Of a stretch of 64,000 nt of DNA, positions 35,607 to 44,330 are shown in pieces (positions within the stretch are counted from its first letter, which is position 1; each line of letters begins with the position of its first letter). The notes below the pieces were generated by a model. It saw only the letters and a program-made list of their open reading frames with translations. It was not told where the DNA came from and searched no databases. Source of the stretch: Metarhizobium sp964253915. Lineage in GTDB: Bacteria; Pseudomonadota; Alphaproteobacteria; Rhizobiales; Rhizobiaceae. A program made the translations under genes and the position numbers. The stretch spans positions 255,363-319,362 of the forward strand of contig NZ_CAXUSG020000007.1 in assembly GCF_964253915.1 (NCBI RefSeq). Direction: 5' to 3'.

Positions 35607-35667
35607 AGAGCAATTCCAGCAAAAGTGCACAGCGTTTTCGCGGTTCGGAGAAATGCGGAAATGCTCT
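35607..35667 (+). repeat. Dispersed repeat, copy C (short form)
   Basis: A 61-base element bounded by AGAGCA (35607-35612) and TGCTCT (35662-35667). Its left 22 bases equal copy B; its right half (CGGAGAAATGCGGAAATGCT) equals the right end of copy B; the middle of B is missing. The right end overlaps the TAG stop of murB (35666-35668 on the minus strand). Confidence 0.85.
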
Positions 35668-36640
35668 ATTCCGTCGTCGCGCCCAGGAAGGGCTCGACTT
35701 CGCGACCCGGCATGAACGTGCCAAGGCGCTTGATTTCCCACTCCAGCTTGATGCCGGAGGTTTCGAACACCTGTCCGCGCACCGTTTCGCCGAGATACTC
35801 CAGATCGTAGCCGGTCGCATGGCCGACATTGATCATGAAGTTGCAATGCAGCGACGACATCTGCGCCCCGCCGATCATCAGGCCGCGGCAACCCGCGTCG
35901 TCGATCAGTTTCCAGGCCGAATGGCCTTCCGGGTTCTTGAAGGTGGAGCCGCCGGTCTTTTCCTTGATCGGCTGCACCGTCTCGCGATGGCTGCGGACCG
36001 CATCCATCTCGGCACGGATCTTTGCGCGATCCTCCGGATAACCTTCGAAGACGGCATGGGTAAAGATCAGGTCGGCAGCGGCTTCCGAATGACGGTAACT
36101 GTAGCCCATCTCCGCATTGCTAAAGACGTGTTTTTCGCCCTTGCGGTCGATGGCATGGATCTCCGCCACCCGCATCGCGGTCTCGACGCCGTTGGCGCCG
36201 GCATTCATGCGCAATGCGCCGCCGATGCTGCCCGGGATGCCATAATAGAAATGCAGGCCGCCGATGCCATTGTCGGCCGCCATGGCCGCGACATTCTTGT
36301 CCGGGCAGATGGCGCCAGCACGGATGCGGTTTTCACCGGCAAGCTCCACCTGGCCGAAACCCTTGGCGGACAGACGCAAGACAACGCCCGGAATGCCGCC
36401 GTCGCGCACCAACAGGTTCGAGCCGACACCGACCACCGTCAACGGCACGTCAGCGGGCAGGAATTTCAGGAAGGTTACGAGATCGTCGATATCGTGCGGC
36501 TGGAACATCAGCTCCGCCAGCCCGCCCGCCTGGAACCAGGTCACACGATCCATCGGCGCATCCGGAGTGAGACGGCCACGCAACTGATTGACGCCGTCCC
36601 CGAGCGACGCCAGAAGCTTTTCCCCATTCACCTGTTTCAT
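35666..36640 (-). CDS. murB: UDP-N-acetylenolpyruvoylglucosamine reductase
   Basis: FAD enzyme that reduces UDP-GlcNAc-enolpyruvate to UDP-MurNAc. The 324-residue product is the short type II form with TWFQAGGLAELMFQP, VVGVGSNLLVRDGG (FAD binding), GIPGSIGGALRMNAGA, YSYRHSEA, and GGSTFKNPEGHSAWKLID with the catalytic Ser. The ATG at 36640 overlaps the murC stop by 4 bases. The stop codon is formed with the end of a dispersed repeat. In this cluster ddl normally follows soon; here two inverted genes intervene. Confidence 0.97.
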   Translation of the reverse strand: MKQVNGEKLLASLGDGVNQLRGRLTPDAPMDRVTWFQAGGLAELMFQPHDIDDLVTFLKFLPADVPLTVVGVGSNLLVRDGGIPGVVLRLSAKGFGQVELAGENRIRAGAICPDKNVAAMAADNGIGGLHFYYGIPGSIGGALRMNAGANGVETAMRVAEIHAIDRKGEKHVFSNAEMGYSYRHSEAAADLIFTHAVFEGYPEDRAKIRAEMDAVRSHRETVQPIKEKTGGSTFKNPEGHSAWKLIDDAGCRGLMIGGAQMSSLHCNFMINVGHATGYDLEYLGETVRGQVFETSGIKLEWEIKRLGTFMPGREVEPFLGATTE

Positions 36641-38049
36641 GACTTCCCTGAAAGGCCTTCTAATTCCTTCGGCAGCGCCGCCGCCCATTGCGTTATGTTT
36701 CCAGCCCCCAACAAAACCACAAAATCACCCGGCTGTGCAATGCCTGCTATGATTGAAGCCAGCTGATCGGGTGACGTAAGGTAACGGGCGTCACGATGGC
36801 CGGCGGATTTGATGCGCGAAACCAGCGTTTCCGAATCGGCTCCCTCGATCGGATCTTCGCCCGCAGAATAGACCGGTGCGATCAGGATGCTGTCGGCATC
36901 GTTGAAGCAGGCGGCGAAATCCGGCAGCAGGCTCGCCAACCGGCTGTAGCGGTGCGGCTGGTGAACGGCGATGATTCGTCCGGTTCCGGCCTCGCGCGCC
37001 GCCCGGAGCACGGCCTTGATCTCGACGGGATGGTGGCCATAGTCATCGAACACCTGCACGCCGTTCCATTCACCGGTAAAGGTGAAGCGACGCTTGACGC
37101 CACCGAAGGAGGCCAGCCCCTTGCGGACATCGTCGTCGGAAATGCCGAGCCGGTTGGCGACGGCAATCGCCGCCGTGGCATTCGAAACGTTGTGGCGGCC
37201 GGGCATCGGCAGCACCAGGTCCTTCATGGCAAAAACCTTGCCGGTGCGGCGGCGGCGAATCTCGACGTCGAAAATCGACTTGGTGCCCTCCATCCGCACA
37301 TTGGTGAAGCGCGCATCCGCCTGCGGGTTCTCGCCGTAGGTGATGACCTTGCGGTCCTCGATCTGGCTGACGAGGGCCTGCACCTCCGGATGATCGAGGC
37401 ACATGACGCCGAAACCGTAAAAGGGCACGTTCTCGACGAACTGCCGGAAGGCGGCACGCACGGCATCGAAATTGCCATAGTGATCGAGATGTTCGGGATC
37501 GATGTTGGTAACGACGGCAACGTCGGCCGGCAGTTTCAGGAACGTGCCGTCCGATTCGTCGGCCTCGACCACCATCCACTCGCCCTCGCCCATACGGGCG
37601 TTCGTGCCATAAGCATTGATGATACCGCCGTTGATGACGGTCGGATCGAGATTGCCGGCTTCGAGCAGCGTCGCGACCATGGAGGTGGTCGTCGTCTTGC
37701 CGTGCGTGCCGCCGATGGCGATGGCATTGCGGAAGCGCATCAGCTCGGCCAGCATTTCGGCACGGCGCACCACCGGCAGCAGCTTTTCACGGGCGGCGAT
37801 GAGTTCCGGGTTGTTCTTGCGGATGGCGGTCGAGACGACGACCACTTCGGCGTCGCCGAGATTTTCCGCCTTGTGGCCGACGAAAACCTCAATACCCTTG
37901 GCGCGCAGGCGCTGCACGTTGGCGCTGTCGGACTGATCGGATCCCTGAACGCGGTGGCCGAGATTGTGCAGCACCTCGGCGATGCCGCTCATGCCGATCC
38001 CGCCGATCCCGATAAAGTGGACGAGGCCGATGGCCTGCGGCATTTTCAT
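36637..38049 (-). CDS. murC: UDP-N-acetylmuramate--L-alanine ligase
   Basis: Adds L-Ala to UDP-MurNAc. The 470-residue Mur ligase has HFIGIGGIGMSGIAEVL (UDP binding), the ATP loop GGTHGKTTTTSM, VVEADESDGTF, TNIDPEHLDHYG, and DYGHHPVEI plus HQPHRYSR in the C-terminal domain. The ATG at 38049 overlaps murG by 4 bases (ATGA), and the stop overlaps murB by 4; an upstream extension of 48 codons would run deep into murG and is rejected. Confidence 0.97.
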   Translation of the reverse strand: MKMPQAIGLVHFIGIGGIGMSGIAEVLHNLGHRVQGSDQSDSANVQRLRAKGIEVFVGHKAENLGDAEVVVVSTAIRKNNPELIAAREKLLPVVRRAEMLAELMRFRNAIAIGGTHGKTTTTSMVATLLEAGNLDPTVINGGIINAYGTNARMGEGEWMVVEADESDGTFLKLPADVAVVTNIDPEHLDHYGNFDAVRAAFRQFVENVPFYGFGVMCLDHPEVQALVSQIEDRKVITYGENPQADARFTNVRMEGTKSIFDVEIRRRRTGKVFAMKDLVLPMPGRHNVSNATAAIAVANRLGISDDDVRKGLASFGGVKRRFTFTGEWNGVQVFDDYGHHPVEIKAVLRAAREAGTGRIIAVHQPHRYSRLASLLPDFAACFNDADSILIAPVYSAGEDPIEGADSETLVSRIKSAGHRDARYLTSPDQLASIIAGIAQPGDFVVLLGAGNITQWAAALPKELEGLSGKS

Positions 38050-39170
38050 GCATGCGCTCCTTTGAACTGTGTAATCGATTGTTTGCCGGCAATGGCCTCG
38101 ACCATATCGGCGAGTTTTACCGCCGCGTCCGGCTTGCCGGCCTTCTTTGCGGCAGCAGCCATGCGGACGAGCTTGTCCGGATCGTCCATGCACGCCTTGA
38201 AGATCGCCGCCAGCCGTTCCGGCGAAAGCTCAGCCTGGGCGATGACCTTTGCGCCGCCGGCAGCCGCCAGCGACGCGGCATTGGCCGCCTGGTCATGGTC
38301 AAGCGCATAAGGATAAGGCACGAGGATCGCCGGGCGGCCGATGACGGAAAGCTCCGAGACGGTCGAGGCCCCCGAACGGCAGATTATCAGGTGCGCCGCG
38401 GCAATGCGTTCCGCCATGTCGGTGAAGAAGGGTGAGGTTTCGGCGGGCACGCCGAGTTTTTCATAACTACCGGCCACCTTGTCGCGGTCTTCCGGCCGCG
38501 CCTGCTGCGTCACGGAAAGGCGCTTGCGATAGGGTTCGTCGAGAAGGCTGATCGCGGTCGGAATGGCCGAGGAGAAGAACTGCGCGCCCTGGCTACCGCC
38601 GAAGACAACAAGACGAAACGTCTCTCCCGCAGCGGAGGGATGATACGGCATTGCCGCCGCATCGAGGATGGCCGGCCGCACCGGATTGCCCGTTGCCACC
38701 GTCTTGGCGGCGTAAGCGCCTTCGCTCTCCGGCAAGAAACCTCCGGCAATTGCCTGCACGCGGTTCGCCAGCGCCTTATTGGCACGGCCCATGACCGCGT
38801 TCTGCTCGTGGATCATCGAGGGCACGCCCATGCCGGTCGAAGCGATCAGCGGCGGCAGCGTCGGATACCCACCGAAACCGACGACCACCAGCGGCTTCAG
38901 CCTGGCGATCAGCCGGCGTGCGGCACGCATGCCGCGCCACAGGGTCCACAGCGAGCGGGCAAGCGCCACCGGGTTCTTCGAACCGATGGTGGCGGAAGGG
39001 ACGATATGGATCTCGTCAGCTGGAAATTTTCCCGCAAAACGCTCGGCACGGCTGTCGGTCACCAGGTGGATGGAGTAGCCGCGCGCCTTCAGCGTATGCG
39101 CCAAAGCCTCTGCCGGAAAAACATGGCCGCCGGTACCACCGGCGGAGAGAAGGATGATACCCTTGGTCAT
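38046..39170 (-). CDS. murG: UDP-GlcNAc:lipid I N-acetylglucosaminyl transferase
   Basis: Peripheral membrane glycosyltransferase (GT28) converting lipid I to lipid II. The 374 residues have the G-loop SAGGTGGHVFPAEALA at the N-terminus, VVGFGGYPTLPP, MIHEQNAVMGRANK, VFGGSQGAQFF, and ICRSGASTVSEL in the UDP-GlcNAc pocket. It follows ftsW by 27 bases and overlaps murC by 4. Confidence 0.97.
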   Translation of the reverse strand: MTKGIILLSAGGTGGHVFPAEALAHTLKARGYSIHLVTDSRAERFAGKFPADEIHIVPSATIGSKNPVALARSLWTLWRGMRAARRLIARLKPLVVVGFGGYPTLPPLIASTGMGVPSMIHEQNAVMGRANKALANRVQAIAGGFLPESEGAYAAKTVATGNPVRPAILDAAAMPYHPSAAGETFRLVVFGGSQGAQFFSSAIPTAISLLDEPYRKRLSVTQQARPEDRDKVAGSYEKLGVPAETSPFFTDMAERIAAAHLIICRSGASTVSELSVIGRPAILVPYPYALDHDQAANAASLAAAGGAKVIAQAELSPERLAAIFKACMDDPDKLVRMAAAAKKAGKPDAAVKLADMVEAIAGKQSITQFKGAHA

Positions 39171-39197
39171 ATACGCTCCTCGCGTCCGGCCGTTCGG

Positions 39198-40352
39198 TTA
39201 CTCTGCCGGCACGCCCTGATGCACCCGGAACAGGCTGCGCTCCTGCGCCCGCTTTTCCGGACGGTGCCTCGTCAGCGCCAGTATGAAACCCGCCGTCACG
39301 CTGATCGCCACCATCGACGAGCCGCCGTAAGAAATCAAAGGCAGGGTCATGCCCTTGGCCGGCAGCAGTTCGAGGTTGACGCCGATGTTGATCATCGACT
39401 GCAGGCCAATCTGCAGCACCAGGCCGGCAACGGCGAACCGGTTGAAGTCGTTACGCTCCTTGAAGGCATGACTCAACCCCCTCAGGACGACGAAGGAAAA
39501 GATGATCACCAGCGCCATGCAGAACAGGATGCCGAATTCTTCGGCCGCGACCGAGAAGATGAAGTCGGTGTGGCTGTCCGGGATGATGCGCTTGACGATG
39601 CCCTCGCCCGGTCCCTGTCCCAGCCAGTCGCCACGGATGATCGCCTGACGGGCGGTATCGACCTGGAACGTATCGCCTTCGCCGGTGAGAAAGCGGTCGA
39701 TACGGCCGGCGACGTGCGGCAGCATGTAATAGGCGGATACGAAGCCGGCGACGCCGAAGCCGCCGAGCAGCACAATCCACAGCCAGGGCATGCCGGCCAT
39801 GAAGAACATGCCGCCCCAGACGGCGGTGGTCAGGATCGTCTGGCCAAGGTCCGGCTGCGCCACCAAGAGCGAGCCGACCATGCCGAACAGGATGATGGCG
39901 AAGAAATTGCCGGGAATTTCCGGCTGGCGGGCATGTTCGGCGAACAGCCAGGCGCAGACGACGACGAATGCCGGCTTCATGAATTCCGAGGGCTGGATGG
40001 AGATGCTGGCAATCGTCACCCAGCGCCGCGATCCCTTGACCTCGACGCCGAAGAACAGCGCCACCAGCATCAGGCCGAGGGCCACGACCAGAAGCACGAT
40101 TGCCGTGCGCCGCACCTGTCGCGGCGACATGAAGGATATGCCGATCATCACCGCCAGCGACGGCAGCAGGAAGGCGGCGTGGCGCTTGACGAAGTGAAAA
40201 CTGTCGAGCCCGAGGCGTTCGGCAACCGGCGGCGATGCTGCAAAAGACAGCATGAAGCCGATCCCCATCAGCAGGATGAACGTCGCCAGGAAAAACCGGT
40301 CGATCGTCCAGAACCAATCCGCTACAGGGCCTCGTTCAGCACGGCTCACCAT
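39198..40352 (-). CDS. ftsW: Lipid II polymerase / division protein FtsW
   Basis: SEDS-family glycosyltransferase of the septum, working with FtsI. The 384-residue protein has about ten TM segments and family sequences AQPDLGQTILTTAVWGGMFF, the catalytic-loop region with WLGQGPGEGIVKRIIPDSHTDFIFSVAAEE, and LPLISYGGSSM near the end. It starts 1 base after the murD stop. The C-terminal tail after the last TM is about 25 residues. Confidence 0.97.
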   Translation of the reverse strand: MVSRAERGPVADWFWTIDRFFLATFILLMGIGFMLSFAASPPVAERLGLDSFHFVKRHAAFLLPSLAVMIGISFMSPRQVRRTAIVLLVVALGLMLVALFFGVEVKGSRRWVTIASISIQPSEFMKPAFVVVCAWLFAEHARQPEIPGNFFAIILFGMVGSLLVAQPDLGQTILTTAVWGGMFFMAGMPWLWIVLLGGFGVAGFVSAYYMLPHVAGRIDRFLTGEGDTFQVDTARQAIIRGDWLGQGPGEGIVKRIIPDSHTDFIFSVAAEEFGILFCMALVIIFSFVVLRGLSHAFKERNDFNRFAVAGLVLQIGLQSMINIGVNLELLPAKGMTLPLISYGGSSMVAISVTAGFILALTRHRPEKRAQERSLFRVHQGVPAE

Positions 40353-40353
40353 G

Positions 40354-41766
40354 TCACTTCTCTCCGCTTTCGGTATCGATCAGCATGGTCACGCCGTCCA
40401 GCGCCCGGACATGGCCAACGAAGGCATAACCCCTGATCTCGAAGTTCTTATATTGGTCGAAGCTTGCGCAAGCCGGGGATAACATGACGGCGGAAGGCCC
40501 ACCCGCATCCAGCGCCGAATCGGCAGCTGCATGGGCGACCGCCCGCTCCAGCGTTCCGGAAATCTCGTAAGGCACCGCTTGGCCGAGGGTTGCGGCAAAC
40601 TCCGCCGCCGCCTCGCCGATCAGGTAGGCTTTGACGATCCGCGGGAAATACGAGGTCAGCGACGTGATGCCGCCCGTCTTCGGCAGGCCGCCGGCAATCC
40701 AGTAGATGCGGTCGTAGCTCGACAATGCCGGAGCCGCCGCATCGGCATTGGTCGCCTTGCTGTCGTTGACGAATACGACATTGCCACGGCGGCCGACCGG
40801 CTGCATGCGATGCTTGAGGCCGGGGAAGGATTTGAGCCCAGCCCGGATCTGCTCCGGCGACACGCCCACCGCCAGGCAGGCGGCAATCGCTGCCGCCGCG
40901 TTCTGGGCGTTATGGCTGCCACGCAGCGTCTGGATGTCGGTAAGGTCGGCGATCTCCGAGGCAGCCCCGGTCTCGGCACGGATGATGCGGCTGCCTTCGG
41001 CATAAAGCCCGTCGGCCAGCACCTGCCGGCGCGAAATACGGATAACCCTGGTGCCGGCCCGCTCGACGCGGTCGGCGATCAAGGCCGAAAAACTGTCGTC
41101 GACGCCGACGACGGCGACTTTGCTGCCGGCGACAAGCCGTTCCTTGACGTCGGCATAATGCTGCATGGTGCCGTGGCGGTCGAGATGATCGGGCGTCAGG
41201 TTGAGCAGGATACCGGCCGAGGGATTGAGCGTCGGCGCCAGGTCGATCTGGTAGGAGGAGCATTCAACGACGAAATAACGTTCCGCCTTCGGCGGCTCCA
41301 GCGTCAGGATCGCCGTGCCGATATTGCCGCCGAGCTGCGTATCGCGGCCGCTCGATTTGAGGATATGGGCGATCAGCGCCGTCGTCGTCGATTTGCCATT
41401 GGTGCCGGTGATGGCGATGAACGGGCAGTCGGGCGCATGCGCCCGCCGCTCGCGCACGAAAAGCTCGACGTCGCCGATCACTTCGACGCCGGCGGCTTTC
41501 GCAAGATCCACCGTCCAGTGCGGCTTGGGATGGGTCAGCGGCACGCCCGGCGACAGCACGAAAGCAGACAAGCCGCTCCAGTCGATCAAGCGCAGATCGG
41601 CGGTCGGGATACCCTCGGCAGATGCCTTGGCGACACTGTCGGGATTGTCGTCCCAGGCGGTGACGGCGGCGCCGCCGGCAACCAGTGCCCGCGCCGTCGC
41701 CAGCCCCGAACCGCCGAGCCCGAACAGCGCGACCGCCTTGCCCTTGAATGTCGTGACCGCGATCAT
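40354..41766 (-). CDS. murD: UDP-N-acetylmuramoyl-L-alanine--D-glutamate ligase
   Basis: Adds D-Glu to the stem peptide. The 470 residues show FGLGGSGLATARAL (N-terminal UDP-binding fold), the ATP loop ITGTNGKSTTTALIAHIL, VVECSSYQIDL, NLTPDHLDRHG, and NDSKATNADAA plus LSPACASFDQYKNFEIRG in the C-terminal domain. It is 4 bases downstream of mraY and 1 base upstream of ftsW. Confidence 0.97.
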   Translation of the reverse strand: MIAVTTFKGKAVALFGLGGSGLATARALVAGGAAVTAWDDNPDSVAKASAEGIPTADLRLIDWSGLSAFVLSPGVPLTHPKPHWTVDLAKAAGVEVIGDVELFVRERRAHAPDCPFIAITGTNGKSTTTALIAHILKSSGRDTQLGGNIGTAILTLEPPKAERYFVVECSSYQIDLAPTLNPSAGILLNLTPDHLDRHGTMQHYADVKERLVAGSKVAVVGVDDSFSALIADRVERAGTRVIRISRRQVLADGLYAEGSRIIRAETGAASEIADLTDIQTLRGSHNAQNAAAAIAACLAVGVSPEQIRAGLKSFPGLKHRMQPVGRRGNVVFVNDSKATNADAAAPALSSYDRIYWIAGGLPKTGGITSLTSYFPRIVKAYLIGEAAAEFAATLGQAVPYEISGTLERAVAHAAADSALDAGGPSAVMLSPACASFDQYKNFEIRGYAFVGHVRALDGVTMLIDTESGEK

Positions 41767-41770
41767 CGGC

Positions 41771-42871
41771 TCACCGCAGCTTCAGGGTCGACAGGCCGAC
41801 CATGGCGAGCACCACGGCGATGATCCAGAAGCGGATGACCACCTGGCTTTCCGTCCAGCCCTTCTTTTCGAAATGGTGATGGATCGGCGCCATGAGGAAG
41901 ACGCGCTTGCCGGTCATCTTGAAGAAGCCGACCTGGATGATCACCGACAGGGTTTCCATGACGAACAGGCCGCCGATGATAACCATGACGATCTCATGCT
42001 TGGTGGCGACGGCAACCGAACCGATCAGGCCACCGAGCGCCAGCGAACCGGTGTCGCCCATGAAAATGGCGGCCGGCGGTGCGTTGAACCACAAGAAGCC
42101 GAGGCCGGCGCCGATCACCGCGCCGAGGATGACGGCAAGTTCGCCGGTGCCGGGCACGAAGTTGATCTGCAGGTAGCCGGCGAAGACCGCGTTACCCGCG
42201 AGGTAGGCGATGACGCCGAAGGAGGCCGAGGCGATCATGACAGGCACGATGGCAAGGCCGTCGAGGCCGTCCGTCAGGTTCACCGCATTGCCGGCGGCAA
42301 CGATGACGAAACCGCCGAACAACACGAAGAAGATGCCGAGATCGATCAGGAAATCCTTGAAGAAAGGAAAGGCGACCGAAGAGCCAAAGCCGCCGCCATG
42401 CGCCGGATTGGACAGTGCCGTGTGCATCATGAAGTAGACGGCGATGCCGGCAATCACGAATTCGATGCCGAGCCGGGCCTTGCCGGAAAATCCCTTCTCG
42501 GTCTGCTTCGTGACCTTCAGGTAGTCATCGTAAAAACCGATGGCGCCGAAACCCAGCGTCACCAGAAGCGTCGCCACCACATAGACGTTGGAGAGATCCG
42601 CCCACAAAAGCGACGAGACGACGATGCCGGCAAGGATCATCAGCCCGCCCATGGTCGGCGTGCCGGCCTTCTTGAAATGCGTCTGCGGTCCGTCCGCACG
42701 GATCGGCTGACCTTTCCCCTGGCGGATTCGCAAGGAGGTGATCATGCGCGGCCCGAACAGGAAGACGATCGCAGCCGAGGTGAAGAGTGCTGCTCCGGTG
42801 CGGAAAGTAATGTATCGGAAGAGGTTGAAGAGTTGAAAGTGGTCCGCCAGTTCCACAAGCCAGATTAGCAT
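41771..42871 (-). CDS. mraY: Phospho-N-acetylmuramoyl-pentapeptide transferase
   Basis: Integral membrane enzyme that makes lipid I from UDP-MurNAc-pentapeptide and undecaprenyl phosphate. The 366 residues form ten TM helices with TPTMGGLMILAGI, FYDDYLKVTKQT (catalytic Asp pair), NAVNLTDGLDGLA, LGFLWFNAPPAAIFMGDTGSL and APIHHHFEKKGW. A GAAAGGG-like site precedes the ATG. It lies 22 bases after murF. Confidence 0.97.
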   Translation of the reverse strand: MLIWLVELADHFQLFNLFRYITFRTGAALFTSAAIVFLFGPRMITSLRIRQGKGQPIRADGPQTHFKKAGTPTMGGLMILAGIVVSSLLWADLSNVYVVATLLVTLGFGAIGFYDDYLKVTKQTEKGFSGKARLGIEFVIAGIAVYFMMHTALSNPAHGGGFGSSVAFPFFKDFLIDLGIFFVLFGGFVIVAAGNAVNLTDGLDGLAIVPVMIASASFGVIAYLAGNAVFAGYLQINFVPGTGELAVILGAVIGAGLGFLWFNAPPAAIFMGDTGSLALGGLIGSVAVATKHEIVMVIIGGLFVMETLSVIIQVGFFKMTGKRVFLMAPIHHHFEKKGWTESQVVIRFWIIAVVLAMVGLSTLKLR

Positions 42872-42893
42872 AGGAGCCCTTTCTCAAGCCCAA

Positions 42894-44330
42894 TCAAGAT
42901 TGGCGCTCCGTGTCGGAAAACGCAGGATATTTGTCAAGCAGTGCTGCGACGATCTTGCCGAATCCGATGCCAAGCGACGATTTAATCATCAATACATCGC
43001 CCGGCATCACCGATGCGACGGCAAATTTCACCATGTCTTCGGTTGCCGCGCGATATTCGACATGAATGCTGGCCGGCAGCGCATCACGGAGATGGACCAT
43101 CTCCGGCCCGGCAAGCCAGGCATGCTCGATGCCGCTTGCCAGAAGCGGCGATGCCAGTTCGGCATGCACCTGGGCTGCGAATTCGCCCATTTCCAGCATG
43201 TCGCCGAGAATGGCGACGCGCCGCCCCTCACCTTCCGGCTGCGCCGAAGCGAGCAGCGCCAGCGCCGCCCGCATCGAGGCCGGATTGGCATTGTAGCTTT
43301 CATCGATCAGCGTGAAGAAACTATCGTGGCCGATGGCGAGGCGATGGCGCTGGCCACGGCCCTTGACGGCCCGCAAGTCTTCCAGCGAAGCGACTGCCTC
43401 GGAAAGATCGGCGCCGACCAGCTTTGCCGTACCGAGCGCCGCCATGGCGTTTTCGGCAATGTGCCGGCCCGGAGCGCCGATCAGGATCTCCGTCGTCTCG
43501 CCGCTCAGCGTCGCCCAGACGACGGACCCTTCCGCCGAACCGTCGAAATCCGCCAATCGGAAATCGGCTTTGGCATGCTGCCCAAAAGAATACAGGTGCT
43601 CGATGCCGACATTCTGGGCGGTCTTTTCCAGGAATTCATACTGCTCGTTGTCGCGGTTCAGCACCACGGCACCACCCGGCTCGACACCCTCGAAGATTTC
43701 CGCCTTGGCTGCGGCGATTTCCTGCAGGTCGCGGAAATTGCCGAGATGGGCGGCGGCGATGGTGGTGATGATCGCCACGTGCGGACGCACCATCTTGACC
43801 AGCGGCCGGATTTCGCCCGGATGGTTCATGCCGATCTCGAACACGCCGAAGGCGGTATCGGCCGGCATGCGGGCGAGCGTCAGCGGCACGCCCCAGTGAT
43901 TGTTGAAGGAGGCGACCGCCGCATGCACCTTGCCGGACGGCTCCAGCACATGGCGCAGCATTTCCTTGGTGGTCGTCTTGCCGACGGAGCCGGTCACGGC
44001 GACGATCTTGGCCGCAGACCTCGCCCGGGCGGCGGCGCCGAGACGGCCAAGTGCTGCCAGCACGTCGTCGACGACGATCATCGGCACGGTCAGACGCCCA
44101 AGCGCGGGGAGCTTCGCTTCGCTGATGACGAGAAGCGAAGCGCCGTTCGCCATGGCGACGCTGGCATAGTTATGCCCGTCGACACGGTCGCCCTTGATGG
44201 CAAAGAAAGCCTCGCCTTCGGAAATGCTGCGGCTGTCGATCGAAATGCCGGTCACGCCCTCCGGCAGGGTGCCGATCGGCCGCCCCACCATGGCAGAAAT
44301 CATTTCGTCGGTTGTCCAAAGCCACTTCAA
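42894..44330 (-). CDS. murF: UDP-N-acetylmuramoyl-tripeptide--D-alanyl-D-alanine ligase
   Basis: Adds the D-Ala-D-Ala dipeptide, the last cytoplasmic step of the precursor. The 478-residue ligase has ISIDSRSISEGEAFFAIKG, the ATP loop VTGSVGKTTTKEM, FNNHWGVPLTLARM, FEIGMNHPGEI, and DESYNANPASMRAAL. Its ATG overlaps the murE stop by 4 bases, and it supplies MraY encoded just downstream. Confidence 0.97.
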   Translation of the reverse strand: MKWLWTTDEMISAMVGRPIGTLPEGVTGISIDSRSISEGEAFFAIKGDRVDGHNYASVAMANGASLLVISEAKLPALGRLTVPMIVVDDVLAALGRLGAAARARSAAKIVAVTGSVGKTTTKEMLRHVLEPSGKVHAAVASFNNHWGVPLTLARMPADTAFGVFEIGMNHPGEIRPLVKMVRPHVAIITTIAAAHLGNFRDLQEIAAAKAEIFEGVEPGGAVVLNRDNEQYEFLEKTAQNVGIEHLYSFGQHAKADFRLADFDGSAEGSVVWATLSGETTEILIGAPGRHIAENAMAALGTAKLVGADLSEAVASLEDLRAVKGRGQRHRLAIGHDSFFTLIDESYNANPASMRAALALLASAQPEGEGRRVAILGDMLEMGEFAAQVHAELASPLLASGIEHAWLAGPEMVHLRDALPASIHVEYRAATEDMVKFAVASVMPGDVLMIKSSLGIGFGKIVAALLDKYPAFSDTERQS

